From: Rhizobium leguminosarum
GTDB lineage: Bacteria > Pseudomonadota > Alphaproteobacteria > Rhizobiales > Rhizobiaceae
Assembly: GCF_017876795.1 (NCBI RefSeq)
Contig: NZ_JAGIOR010000001.1
Span: 2,630,501 to 2,694,500 of the forward strand
DNA length: 64,000 bases
Direction of reading: 5' to 3'
The stretch's first letter is position 1; every line of letters starts with the position of its first letter. The notes below the pieces were generated by a model. It worked only from the letters and a program-made list of their open reading frames with translations. It had not been told where the DNA came from and searched no databases. Below are positions 8,545 through 16,738 of this stretch, piece by piece. The translations under genes and the position numbers were made by a program.

Positions 8545-8848
8545 GGGTTTCCTCCATCATTGTTGTCGAGCGATCCCGCACGACGGTCCGGCGGCGCAAA
8601 GCGCCTGATCGGGTCCGCGGAGAAACGCTCCATGATTTTGAATCTGCGCCCGATCCTTCAGAAAATCGAATCCGATCTTCGGACTCCCCGATCACGACGG
8701 CTGCCCGGCATGGCGTATAAGGCTAATCTAAAATATAAGCGCTGAGCTACAGGCTACAGATTTCGTTACGGAAGTTTAATTTAAATTTCAGTTTCGGTTC
8801 ATCTTTTCGGGCCTAGTTTTCTCCCGTGCCCAACACGAGGACCCCCAC
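8545..8848. other. Divergent intergenic region, VOC / RcnB-like
   Basis: No gene seen. The half nearest 8849 is AT-rich and contains a near-palindrome around TTTAATTTAAA (about 8776-8788), a plausible promoter or operator for the RcnB-like gene. Confidence 0.35.
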
Positions 8849-9175
8849 ATGAAAAAGATTTTTGCAGCTCTCCTTTCCGCCTCCTTCCTTCTCTCCCCGA
8901 TGGTTGTTTCCCAAGCCAGTGCCGATGATTATCGCCGTCCGCCTGTCGTCGTGCAGAAGAAGGTGGTCGTCGAGAAAGCGGTCGTTCGGCCGCACTGGAA
9001 GAAAGGATATCGCGTCAACGCCAGCGAGCGCCGCCGTTTTCACGACGTCAACGACTACCGCCGCTACCGGCTGGCTGCGCCGCCGCGCGGCTATCGCTGG
9101 GTCCGTGCCGACAACGACTACCTGCTGATCGGCGTCACCAGCGGTGTCATTTCCAGCATCATTGTCGGCCGTTGA
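8849..9175 (+). CDS. RcnB-like periplasmic protein
   Basis: 108 residues with a signal peptide (cleavage after SQASA, about residue 25), a basic Val/Lys-rich segment, then the RcnB-type C-terminal domain: PPRGYRWVRADNDYLLIGVTSGVISSIIVGR. RcnB in E. coli affects nickel/cobalt homeostasis from the periplasm; in Rhizobiales many paralogues of unknown role exist, so metal function is only suggested. A strong terminator follows at once, so it is monocistronic. Confidence 0.8.
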   Translation: MKKIFAALLSASFLLSPMVVSQASADDYRRPPVVVQKKVVVEKAVVRPHWKKGYRVNASERRRFHDVNDYRRYRLAAPPRGYRWVRADNDYLLIGVTSGVISSIIVGR

Positions 9176-9187
9176 TCGGTGACAAGG

Positions 9188-9214
9188 GAAGGGCGGCTTC
9201 GGCCGCCCCTTCTT
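9188..9214 (+). terminator. Rho-independent terminator of the RcnB-like gene
   Basis: GGGCGGC pairs with GCCGCCC across a TTCG tetraloop, followed by CCTTCTTC, 13 bases after the stop codon. Confidence 0.75.
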
Positions 9215-9241
9215 CGGCGCCCAAGGACTTGGGCGCGCTGG

Positions 9242-9285
9242 ATCCCTGTGACATCCCTCGGGCAAAGCCCTGAGGACACAGGGAT
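9242..9285. repeat. Palindromic intergenic repeat, family A copy 1
   Basis: ATCCCTGTG and CACAGGGAT form the outer arms and TCGGGC/GCCCTGA the inner arms. A related element is at 41130-41185 and half of one at 63543-63566. The 9176-9483 gap otherwise holds the terminator above and no supported gene. Confidence 0.6.
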
Positions 9286-9483
9286 GAGGGCGGATGGCGT
9301 GGTCCGCGCCCAATTCCGCCGCCGTGCAGCTATCACCCGCTTGGCAATAACACCAAGCAACCCCCTCTCTTCGGGCTTCAACCTGAACATCCCCATCATA
9401 CGTCAACGGATGCAGCCCCTCGATCGGCGGCAACGGGTTACACTCCGTGCAGACGCAGCGATAGGGTTTGATTGCGGTTGCCT

Positions 9484-9789
9484 TCATGCCGCCCGGCTGT
9501 TCCAGCTGGCGAAAGGGTCGGTCAGATTTCGCCAGCGCTCGGGCGCGAAGACTTCGGTTTCGACGAGACAGACGTCGAGCTCTCCTCTGATCCAGGTCTC
9601 GTCCATCGGGTCGGCGCCGATGAAGACGATCTCCTGGCGACGGTCGCCCCAGACGGGATCGAGATAGGGATCGATGGCGCGCAGGAAGCCCGGCTCATCC
9701 GGCCATTGTTCGCGCGGTACCGCTGCCCACCACAGACCCATCCTGCCGGTGCGGACGATCGCGCCCGCCTGGCTGATTTCGCCGACGTA
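9484..9789 (-). pseudogene. Remnant of a CobW-family GTPase / zinc metallochaperone (C-terminal domain only)
   Basis: The minus strand reads YVGEISQAGAIVRTGRMGLWWAAVP...DRRQEIVFIGADPMDETWIRGELD, the C-terminal domain of CobW/COG0523 proteins. The GTPase part (Walker A, CxCC, GTPase motifs, roughly 270 residues) is missing. In-frame TAA and TGA codons lie just upstream of the Tyr codon, so an 85-residue product from ATG 9741 is the most it could make. COG0523 proteins under Zur control are proposed zinc chaperones, which fits its place next to znuA. It looks like an internal deletion product. Confidence 0.75.
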
Positions 9790-9806
9790 TCATTACATTA
9801 AACGGA
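9786..9806 (-). promoter_or_regulatory. Possible decayed Zur-like site upstream of the cobW remnant
   Basis: The minus strand here contains TTAATGTAATGATACG. Its ATGTAAT half matches the reverse strand of the first znu box (10903-10920); the other half is poorly conserved. It may be the old cobW operator brought close to the C-terminal codons by the deletion. Confidence 0.3.
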
Positions 9807-9809
9807 TCG

Positions 9810-9844
9810 AAAAAAGGCGGAACGGGGGTGCCGCCGCCTTTTTC
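9810..9844 (-). terminator. znuA terminator
   Basis: On the minus strand AAAAAGGCGG pairs with CCGCCTTTTTT across a GC-rich loop, directly after the znuA stop. Confidence 0.8.
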
Positions 9845-9848
9845 CGCC

Positions 9849-10883
9849 TCAGCTCTCCTTCGAGAGGCAATCCTTCACGCTGTTGGCAATGCCGCGCATG
9901 AGGGTGAAGTAGAGATCAGGACCAGCCTTCAGCGTGGCGGCTTCCGGGTCGAGCACGCCTGACTTGGCGCGCGTGCCCTCGATGACGACATCGACGAGCC
10001 GCGGCTCGAACTGCGGCTCGGTAAAGACGCAGGTGGCGCCGAGTTCGCCAACCTTGCGGTGGATTTCGGAGACGCGCTCGGCGCCGGGGATGGTTTCCGG
10101 GCTGACGGTGATCGAGCCGGCGACGCGGATGCCGTAGCGGTGCTCGAAATACTGGTAGGCGTCGTGGAAGACGATGAAGGGCTTGTCCTTGACGGGAGCG
10201 CCTGTGGTGGCGATCTCCCTGTCCAGCGCCGTCAGCCGGTCGTCCAGCGCCTTGGCATTGGCCTGATAGGTCAGCGCATTGGCGGGATCGGCGGCGACCA
10301 GCGTCGTGGTGATCATGGCGGCCATCGCCTTGGCGTTCATCGGATCGAGCCAGAGATGTGTGTCGAAGGCGCCGTGGTCGTGATCATGGTCGGCTTCGGC
10401 GCCATGCGCGGCTTCTGCCTCACTATGTTCATCGCCGTCGTCATGCGGCTCGAATGCGCCGCCCTCACGAAACGGCAGCTTCACGAGGCCGGGCGCGTCG
10501 TCGAGTGCTGCGATGCTGGCATCCGAACCCAGAGCCTGCAGCGGTTTTTCGAGGAAGGCCTCGAGGCCGGGGCCAACCCAGAAAATCACCTTGGCTTCCT
10601 GCAAGGCCCGCGCGTTCGAGGGCTTCAGATTGTAGGTGTGCGGCGAGGCGGCGCCATCGACGATCAGTTCCGGCTCGCCCACACCCTGCATGATCGCCGA
10701 GACCAGCGAATGGATCGGCTTGATCGAGGTGACGACGACAGGCGCATCGGCCGCACGCATGGTGCCGGCAAAGAACAGAGCGGGGATTACCAAAGCCGGG
10801 ATTGCCAAAGCCGGGATTGCAAGAACCGGCATTCTGAGGGCCAGCATTTTGAGGGCAGACCCCAGGGCGAGTTTCATCGGCAT
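9849..10883 (-). CDS. znuA: Zinc ABC transporter, periplasmic zinc-binding protein ZnuA
   Basis: 344 residues. A long hydrophobic signal peptide with repeated IPAL units precedes the mature start near AADAPVVVTSIKPIHSLVSAIMQGVG, where the His is the first zinc ligand. SPHTYNLKPSNA carries the second, a His/Asp/Glu-rich loop (HDDGDEHSEAEAAHGAEADHDHDHG, about residues 150-175) is the usual metal-capturing loop, and FIVFHDAYQYFEHRYG and FTEPQF supply the rest of the site. It binds zinc in the periplasm and delivers it to ZnuB. It diverges from znuC over Zur-type boxes. Confidence 0.93.
   Translation of the reverse strand: MPMKLALGSALKMLALRMPVLAIPALAIPALVIPALFFAGTMRAADAPVVVTSIKPIHSLVSAIMQGVGEPELIVDGAASPHTYNLKPSNARALQEAKVIFWVGPGLEAFLEKPLQALGSDASIAALDDAPGLVKLPFREGGAFEPHDDGDEHSEAEAAHGAEADHDHDHGAFDTHLWLDPMNAKAMAAMITTTLVAADPANALTYQANAKALDDRLTALDREIATTGAPVKDKPFIVFHDAYQYFEHRYGIRVAGSITVSPETIPGAERVSEIHRKVGELGATCVFTEPQFEPRLVDVVIEGTRAKSGVLDPEAATLKAGPDLYFTLMRGIANSVKDCLSKES
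10783..10842. repeat. 15-bp tandem repeat in the znuA signal peptide
   Basis: Four imperfect 15-bp units (GGGATTRCCAAAGCC on the plus strand, decaying leftward to rightward) encode repeated five-residue IPAL-containing blocks and lengthen the hydrophobic core of the signal peptide. In-frame unit changes would be tolerated. Confidence 0.65.
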
Positions 10884-10902
10884 GCTCCGCTTGAATTCAA
10901 AG

Positions 10903-10943
10903 TGTTATGTTATTACATCAATTGCGTTATGCTATAACGTGTG
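10903..10943. promoter_or_regulatory. Zur-type boxes between znuA and znuC
   Basis: Two AT-rich imperfect palindromes, GTTATGTTATTACATC (from about 10904) and GCGTTATGCTATAACGTG (from about 10924), match the general form of Zur/Fur operators (GTTATANNATAAC). They lie between the divergent znuA and znuC starts, with zur at the end of the znuCB operon, so Zur-zinc repression of both units is the natural reading. Confidence 0.75.
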
Positions 10944-10979
10944 CGATAGCAGGACGCAACAGCACTTTCGGAAAATTTG

Positions 10980-11894
10980 ATGTTCTCTCCCGCAAAGTCC
11001 CCCGCTGGTATCAGGGCCGAACCGCTGGTTTCGCTTGAGAATGTCGGCGTTCTTCGCAATGGCCGCTGGCTGGTGCGCGGCGTCGAATTTTCTGTCTCGC
11101 GCGGCGAGATCGTCACGCTGATCGGGCCGAACGGCTCCGGCAAGTCGACCAGCGCCAAGGCGGCGATCGGCGTGCTGAAGCCCAATGAGGGCAGGGTGGA
11201 GCGCAAGGCCGGCCTAAAAGTGGGCTATGTCCCGCAGAAGCTTTCGATCGACTGGACGCTGCCGCTTTCGGTGCGCCGGTTGATGACGTTGACCGGCCCG
11301 CTGCCGGAGCGTGACATGCTTTCGGCGCTCGAATCCGCCGGCGTTGCTCATATGCTTGATGCCGAGGTGCAGCATCTCTCCGGCGGCGAATTCCAGCGGG
11401 CGCTGATGGCGCGCGCGATTGCCCGCAAACCCGATCTGCTGGTGCTTGACGAGCCGGTGCAGGGGGTTGATTTCTCAGGCGAGATCGCGCTCTACGACCT
11501 TATCAAGTCGATCCGCAATGCGACTGGCTGCGGCATCCTGCTGATTTCGCACGATCTCCACGTCGTCATGGCCGAGACCGATACGGTCATCTGCCTTAAC
11601 GGCCATGTCTGCTGCCGCGGCACGCCGGAGGCTGTCAGCCGCAGCCCGGAATATGTGCGCCTGTTCGGCAGTCGCGCGGCGCAGACGCTTGCCGTCTATA
11701 GCCATCACCACGACCATACGCACCTGCCGGATGGGCGCGTGCAGCATGCCGACGGCACGGTGACCGATCATTGCCACCCCGACGACGGGCATCATCATGA
11801 GCATGGGCACGACCATGCTCATGATCATGACGATCACCATGGACATGATCACGCGCATGCCCATTCCCACAGTGGGGAGGGCCGCCATGCTTGA
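10980..11894 (+). CDS. znuC: Zinc ABC transporter, ATP-binding protein ZnuC
   Basis: 304 residues from ATG 10980 (an adjacent TTG at 10977 is unlikely). Walker A is GPNGSGKST, the signature LSGGEFQRALMARAI, Walker B LLVLDEPVQGVD, and the switch His lies in LLISHDLHVV. A C-terminal tail of roughly 65 residues is extremely rich in His (HHHDHTH, HHHEHGHDHAHDHDDHHGHDHAHAHSH) and is longer than the ATPase core needs; it may buffer or sense cytoplasmic zinc. It powers zinc import through ZnuB. Its stop overlaps the znuB start by 8 bases. Confidence 0.93.
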   Translation: MFSPAKSPAGIRAEPLVSLENVGVLRNGRWLVRGVEFSVSRGEIVTLIGPNGSGKSTSAKAAIGVLKPNEGRVERKAGLKVGYVPQKLSIDWTLPLSVRRLMTLTGPLPERDMLSALESAGVAHMLDAEVQHLSGGEFQRALMARAIARKPDLLVLDEPVQGVDFSGEIALYDLIKSIRNATGCGILLISHDLHVVMAETDTVICLNGHVCCRGTPEAVSRSPEYVRLFGSRAAQTLAVYSHHHDHTHLPDGRVQHADGTVTDHCHPDDGHHHEHGHDHAHDHDDHHGHDHAHAHSHSGEGRHA

Positions 11895-12702
11895 CGATTT
11901 CTTCGTGCGCGCCATCCTTGCCGGCGTCGGCCTGGCGCTGACGACGGGGCCGCTCGGCTGCTTCATTATCTGGCGGCGCATGGCCTATTTCGGTGATACA
12001 ATCGCCCATTCGGCGCTGCTCGGCGTCGCGCTGTCGCTGCTCTTCGAACTCAATCTGACGCTGGCGGTCTTTGCCGTCGCCGTGCTCGTATCGGTGCTGC
12101 TGCTCTTCCTGCAGAAGCGCCAGGCACTGTCGGCCGATGCGCTGCTCGGCATCCTCTCGCATGCCACCCTGGCGATCGGCCTCGTCATGGTCGCCTTCAT
12201 GAGCTGGGTGCGGATCGATCTGATCGCCTTCCTGTTCGGCGATATTCTCGCCGTTTCCCCGACTGACATCGCACTGATCTGGGGCGGCGGGCTCTTCGTT
12301 CTCGTGGCAATGGCCTGGCTCTGGCGGCCACTGCTGGCTGCGACCGTCAATGCCGAGCTTGCCGAGGCCGAGGGGCTGAAGCCAGAGCGGGCGCGGCTGT
12401 TCTTCATGCTGCTGATGGCCGTCGTCATTGCCATCGCCATGAAGATCGTCGGCATCATGCTGATCACCTCCCTGCTGATCATTCCGGCGGCTGCGGCGCG
12501 GCGCTTCTCGGCGACGCCGGAAATGATGGCGGTGCTCGCCTCGCTGATCGGGGCAGCCGCCGTCGTCGGCGGGCTGTTCGGCTCGCTCACCTACGACACG
12601 CCCTCCGGTCCCTCGATCGTGGTCGCGGCGCTGATCCTCTTCATGCTCAGCCTGCTTCCCGTCAGGCGCCACCGCGCGGCCATGCAAGGACAAGGCTCAT
12701 GA
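11887..12702 (+). CDS. znuB: Zinc ABC transporter, permease ZnuB
   Basis: 271 residues from ATG 11887, which lies inside the znuC stop region, indicating translational coupling; a longer in-frame reading through the znuC His tail is an artefact. Eight or more hydrophobic helices and the ABC-3 family pattern GPLGCFIIWRRMAYFGDTIAHSALLGVAL are visible. It forms the inner membrane channel for zinc. The stop overlaps the zur ATG (ATGA). Confidence 0.93.
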   Translation: MLDDFFVRAILAGVGLALTTGPLGCFIIWRRMAYFGDTIAHSALLGVALSLLFELNLTLAVFAVAVLVSVLLLFLQKRQALSADALLGILSHATLAIGLVMVAFMSWVRIDLIAFLFGDILAVSPTDIALIWGGGLFVLVAMAWLWRPLLAATVNAELAEAEGLKPERARLFFMLLMAVVIAIAMKIVGIMLITSLLIIPAAAARRFSATPEMMAVLASLIGAAAVVGGLFGSLTYDTPSGPSIVVAALILFMLSLLPVRRHRAAMQGQGS

Positions 12703-13097
12703 CGACACCGCAACTCACCAAGAACCAGTCGCTGGTCTTCGACGTGCTCGAGAAGGCCGAAGGACCGCTCAGCGCTTACACCATCCTCGACAAGTTGCGC
12801 GACCACGGTTTTCGCGCGCCGCTGCAGGTCTACCGGGCGCTGGAGAAGCTGCTCGAATACGGCGTCGTCCATCGGCTGGAAAGCATCAATTCCTTCGTCG
12901 CCTGTGCCCATCCCGGCGACGACTGCCACAGCCACGGCATCGTCGCCTTCGCCATCTGCGAAAGCTGCGGCCAGGTAATGGAATTCCACGACCACGAGGT
13001 CGACCACCGGCTGATGAGCTGGGTGCGCGGGCAGAAGTTCAAGCCGGAGAAGACCACGATCGAGATCCGCGGGTTGTGCGAGACCTGCGCGGCGTGA
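12699..13097 (+). CDS. zur: Zinc uptake regulator Zur (Fur family)
   Basis: 132 residues. A winged-helix N-terminus (LSAYTILDKLRDHGFRAPLQVYRALEKLLEYGVVHRLES) precedes the metal-binding dimerisation half with CAHPGDDCHSHG, CESCGQVMEFHDHEVDH and the final GLCETC; the CxxC pairs form the structural zinc site. It represses zinc uptake genes when zinc is sufficient. It is the last gene of znuCB-zur (ATGA overlap with znuB), so it is likely autoregulated by the znu boxes. Confidence 0.92.
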   Translation: MTTPQLTKNQSLVFDVLEKAEGPLSAYTILDKLRDHGFRAPLQVYRALEKLLEYGVVHRLESINSFVACAHPGDDCHSHGIVAFAICESCGQVMEFHDHEVDHRLMSWVRGQKFKPEKTTIEIRGLCETCAA

Positions 13098-13308
13098 ACC
13101 GAGGGATGCCCGCAAGCCTCAAATGCGCTGAGCGTAGGTGAGGGGCTACACGGCGCAACTTTCATGACTCTTCGCTTGTACAGAGTGTATTCGCGGTTTG
13201 CCCCCATATATGCAAGGCTGCAGGCTCGCGCTCGCCGAGCGGCGGTGACGACCCGCGCGTTGGTTCCCTTACGGTACTTGCTGCCGATCGATATACAAAG
13301 CGATGACT

Positions 13309-13344
13309 CAAAAAGGCGAGGCCGGAGACCGGCCTCACCTTTTT
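13309..13344. terminator. Bidirectional terminator
   Basis: AAAAAGGCGAGGCCGG pairs with CCGGCCTCACCTTTTT across a three-base loop. A-run and T-run on both sides let it serve convergent transcripts, the zur operon from the left and the glycine-repeat gene from the right. Confidence 0.8.
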
Positions 13345-13365
13345 CGTTTCTGCGCGGATAAGCTA

Positions 13366-14509
13366 AGTCCGGCTTGGATTCAGAGCCGCCCTTGCCGGAG
13401 CCGCCATTGTCGCTCTTGCCGGAGCCGCCGTTGTCGCCCTTGCCAGAGCCGCCATTGTCGCTGTTGCCGGAGCCGCCGTTGTCGCCCTTGCCAGAGCCGC
13501 CATTGTCGCTGTTGCCGGAGCCGCCGTTGTCACTCTTGCCAGAGCCGCCATTGTCGCTCTTGCCGGAGCCGCCATTGTCGCTCTTGCCAGAGCCGCCATT
13601 GTCGCTCTTGCCGGAGCCGCCATTGTCGCTCTTGCCAGAGCCGCCATTGTCGCCCTTGCCGGAGCCGCCATTGTCGCTCTTGCCGGAGCCACCATTGTCG
13701 CCCTTGCCGGAGCCGCCGTTGTCGCTCTTGCCGGAGCCGCCGTTGTCGCTCTTGCCGGAGCCACCATTGTCGCCCTTGCCGGAGCCACCATTGTCGCCCT
13801 TGCCGGAGCCACCATTGTCGCCCTTGCCGGAGCCGCCATTGTCGCCCTTGCCGGGACCGTCGTTGTCGCCCTTGCCACCTTTGTCCCGGCCATCCTTGCC
13901 GTGACCGTGATCCTTGCCGCCCTTGTCGCCGCCGTGATGATTGTGGTCCTTGCCGCCGTGGTTATCTTTCCCATGGCCATCCTTGCCATGACCGTGATCT
14001 TTTCCGCCCTTGCCGCCGTGATGATCGTGGTCATTTCCGCCGCCGGTGTCATTTCCGCCGCCGGTGTCATTTCCGCCGCCGGTGTCGTTTCCGCCGCCGG
14101 TGTCGCTTCCGCCGCCGGTGTCGCTTCCACCGCCGGTGTCGTTTCCACCGCCGGTGTCGCTTCCACCGCCGGTGTCATTTCCACCGCCGGTGTCATTTCC
14201 GCCACCGGTGTCGTTTCCGCCACCGTCCGCAACCTGGTTGCCGCTGCCGCTATTGCCGCTGTTCTCGGAAGTCGACCCGGTGCTCGATGTCTTCTTGCCG
14301 CCGCCGGTGCCCTGGCTGCTGGGGTCGCTATCTCTCGGGCTGAACTTGCTGCCGGCCGGAATTGATCTGGTCGGCATGCACAGCCGGTATTCGAGTGTGC
14401 CGCGCACGGCGCTGTTGCAATTAACGACTGCCGGGGCTGCCGTTGCCAAGCTGCTGCTTGCCAGAAGGGAAGCAAAGGCAATGCCCAATTTCGATGCTCT
14501 GCGGATCAT
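13366..14509 (-). CDS. Secreted glycine-rich repeat protein; stop codon position abnormal
   Basis: From ATG 14509: a signal peptide (cut near ATAAPAV), a short folded-looking segment (NCNSAVRGTLEYRLCMPTRS), a linker, about 11 six-residue units of the GGG(N/S)DT type, a His/Lys/Gly region (KDHGHGKDGHGKDNHGG) and about 20 eight-residue units DNGGSGK(S/G). The Asp/Asn/Gly pattern recalls calcium-binding or adhesive surface proteins, but no true RTX consensus is seen. The frame does not stop at the expected place: it runs through the terminator to 12830, opposite zur. Only the part to about 13366 is supported as coding. Confidence 0.6.
13391..13870 (-). repeat. 24-bp tandem repeat array (about 20 units)
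   Basis: Unit TTGCCGGAGCCGCCATTGTC plus four bases on the plus strand, encoding DNGGSGKS/G in the minus-strand gene. Units differ mainly at two positions. Because 24 is a multiple of 3 and the unit lacks stops, all six frames stay open here. Confidence 0.9.
14034..14222 (-). repeat. 18-bp tandem repeat array (about 11 units)
   Basis: Unit GCCGCCGGTGTCATTTCC on the plus strand, coding for six-residue GGGNDT/GGGSDT blocks in the same minus-strand gene. Confidence 0.88.
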
Positions 14510-14700
14510 TTCACTCGTCTCCCAAGGTTAATTGAATGTTAATTGGGAGTTTTCTTATACTAATGATCGCTTAACATGAAGAATAAATAATGGTTAATCT
14601 GTGCCAGTCATATTATAAGGTTAAATTCGCAAGTATAAAATTTTAATAAATTTTTATCCTGACTCTGTTATTGTGACGATACAAATAAGGGGAATCGGCT

Positions 14701-15276
14701 ATGGCGCGTCTCTTTTCTCTTGCCGCTACCTCATTCATTCTTCTGGCTTTTCACGCCGTTGCCGGGTCATCGCTGCCTGTGACGAGAAGCATCGGCGCGC
14801 CTGTGGGATTCGGTGCAGCCTGCGCCAAGTACAAGTGGCTGTGCGGCAGGATGGCGGCGCAACAGCTGAACGATGCGGCAGGAATGGCGCTTCTTCAAAA
14901 GGTCAATCGTGCTGTAAATGGACGCATCATTCCCGCAGAAGATCGCCCCTCTTCCGGATCCAAGGATGTTTGGTCTCTACCGGTCGCCGGCCGTGGCGAC
15001 TGTGAGGACTACGCCCTCCAGAAGATGAAGGACCTGATCGAGGCTGGTTTTCCCTCGAACCGGTTGGCGCTTTCTGTGGTCATTGGACCGCATGATCAAA
15101 ACCATGTCGTTCTCATTGCCCGGACGGACGGCGGCGATTTTGTGCTCGATAATCTGACCAGCGCCGTGAGGCCCTGGCGCATGACCGGCTATACGTTTCT
15201 GGCCACGCAGGATTTCCAATCGCGAACTGGCTGGCGCGTGACGCTTGCTGGTCCTCGCGCCGGTGAGTTCTCCTGA
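14701..15276 (+). CDS. Transglutaminase-like cysteine peptidase (BTLCP, family C93)
   Basis: 191 residues with a signal peptide (cut near AVAGS). The catalytic triad of the transglutaminase-like fold is visible: Cys in GRGDCEDYALQKM, His in HDQNHVVLIART and Asp in GDFVLDNLTS. The family includes LapG-type periplasmic proteases, but many rhizobial members act without LapD/LapA neighbours, and none are seen here. AAGGGG precedes ATG 14701. It diverges from the glycine-repeat secreted protein over a 190-base AT-rich region; a functional link is possible but unproven. Confidence 0.85.
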   Translation: MARLFSLAATSFILLAFHAVAGSSLPVTRSIGAPVGFGAACAKYKWLCGRMAAQQLNDAAGMALLQKVNRAVNGRIIPAEDRPSSGSKDVWSLPVAGRGDCEDYALQKMKDLIEAGFPSNRLALSVVIGPHDQNHVVLIARTDGGDFVLDNLTSAVRPWRMTGYTFLATQDFQSRTGWRVTLAGPRAGEFS

Positions 15277-15568
15277 ACAAGACGCGACGTCGTTCAATGG
15301 CATCGCCAAGGTGCCTGACATCGGCAGCCCCGGCTCGGCTGCGAACTCGTCCCGTCTCGCAGCCCGAAAATCTCCTGCTGGCAATGGCGAAATCGGGTGC
15401 AGGTGCGGCAAATTCGACGAGGAATTGTGTGCCCGTCACACGGCCCAGCGCCTGAATCATGTAAGAATCGGAAACACTTTGTGACTAAGTGTCTCCAAAA
15501 TCAGCGTTTTTTGACTTGCCGCGTAAGAAGAGATGAAGGATATTCTGCAAACGTTGAGGGAAGCCTTC

Positions 15569-15970
15569 ATGATCAGAATGATTGAAAACCCTGCCGAACT
15601 GGCTGGCGAGGATATCACCGGCAAATATATTCTCCGGAAGCTGAACTATCATTGGTTCGCTTACGGCAAGGCGGCCATTGTGACCGCCTGTAAAGGAACG
15701 ATCCTGCATCTCGAGCGGGAAGAAACGGTCTATTCCGAGCGTTGGGGCCGTCGCGCCTATACCGGAACCGGCAAGCGTTACCCCGGCGGCATCTGTCCCA
15801 TTTCGGCAATCGCCTGCGTTTGCGATACGCCCGATGATGTCAATGCCGTCATTCAACTGGATGTCGAAGCGCAGGACGAATTCTATCAGCTGATCGCCAA
15901 GGCTGAAGCCAGGGTTCAGGCGCTTGCCTCTTCCTCACGAAGCAGCCAGTTTCTCGAAGCTGCCGAATAA
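15569..15970 (+). CDS. Conserved-looking cytoplasmic protein, unknown
   Basis: 133 residues from ATG 15569, which has GAGGGA 7 bases upstream; an in-frame ATG at 15533 would add 12 residues but its purine-rich site is too close. No signal peptide or membrane segment. Notable patterns are ITGKYILRKLNYHWFAYGKAAIV and a Cys pair in CPISAIACVCDT. I do not recognise the family. The intergenic region upstream (15277-15568) contains a 6-bp hairpin at 15474-15492 (ACACTT/AAGTGT) and no other gene. Confidence 0.65.
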   Translation: MIRMIENPAELAGEDITGKYILRKLNYHWFAYGKAAIVTACKGTILHLEREETVYSERWGRRAYTGTGKRYPGGICPISAIACVCDTPDDVNAVIQLDVEAQDEFYQLIAKAEARVQALASSSRSSQFLEAAE

Positions 15971-16197
15971 GGCGGTTTTTTCAACGAAATCAGTCGTTAT
16001 TGCGGTAGCCCCGGCACGGCGCTTTCGCTCGGCTCCCTCATACGCCGATCCCTGTCGACCTGCTTATGGTGATTTTCTTCGGCCGAACGCTCGGCGATGA
16101 AGCCGAACTATGTGAGGACCTCCACGGCTAACTTTCTCCAGCCTCATCCGGAGGTGGCTCGAGGGACGGGGCTGGCCGCCACCTCTGAATTACCCGA

Positions 16198-16728
16198 TCA
16201 GCCGATCTGCTTGAGATCGCGGGCGAAGCGTTGCCAGTTGGCGACGTAGTTTTCCGCCGAGCGGCGGATGGCTTCGATTGTCGCCTCGTCGAGCACGCGC
16301 ACGACGCGGGCGGGCGCTCCGACGATCAGGGAATTATCGGGGAATTGCTTGCCTTCAGTCACCAGCGCATTGGCGCCGACAAGGCAGTTGTTGCCGAGCT
16401 TCGCGCCGTTCAGAATGGTGGCGCCCATGCCGATCAGCACGTTGTCTCCCAGCGTGCAGCCGTGGAGGATGGCGTGGTGGCCGATGGTGCAGCCTTTGCC
16501 TGTTGTCAGCGGGAAGCCCATGTCGGTGTGGGCCATTACACCCTCCCGGATGTTGGTGCCTTCGCCGATGGTGATCTTCTCGTTGTCGCCGCGCAGCACG
16601 GCGCCAAACCAGACGCCGACATTCTCGCCGAGCTCGATGTTGCCGATGATGTTGGCATCCGGTGCGATCCAATAGAGGCCGGCAGCGGGAAGTTTCGGCG
16701 TTGATCCGCCGAGCGCATAGACGGGCAT
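16198..16728 (-). CDS. Gamma carbonic anhydrase family protein
   Basis: 176 residues of left-handed beta-helix hexapeptide repeats (IGNIELGENVGVWFGAVLRGDNEKITIGEGTNIREG). The three zinc-ligand His are in MAHTDMG, CTIGHHAILHGCTLGD. This is the YrdA/PaaY-like group, not all of whose members have measured carbonic anhydrase activity. The gene is directly downstream of the FAH-family gene (10 bases), so the two are an operon. Confidence 0.88.
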   Translation of the reverse strand: MPVYALGGSTPKLPAAGLYWIAPDANIIGNIELGENVGVWFGAVLRGDNEKITIGEGTNIREGVMAHTDMGFPLTTGKGCTIGHHAILHGCTLGDNVLIGMGATILNGAKLGNNCLVGANALVTEGKQFPDNSLIVGAPARVVRVLDEATIEAIRRSAENYVANWQRFARDLKQIG

Positions 16729-16738
16729 GGCTCTCTCC

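Noticed and set aside
13391..13870. Regular 24-bp repeats resembling a CRISPR array
   Set aside because: The units are contiguous with no spacers, and they encode a regular peptide repeat in one frame.
13303..14365. Long plus-strand frames across the repeat arrays
   Set aside because: The arrays lack stops in all frames; only the minus-strand frame has a signal peptide and start context.
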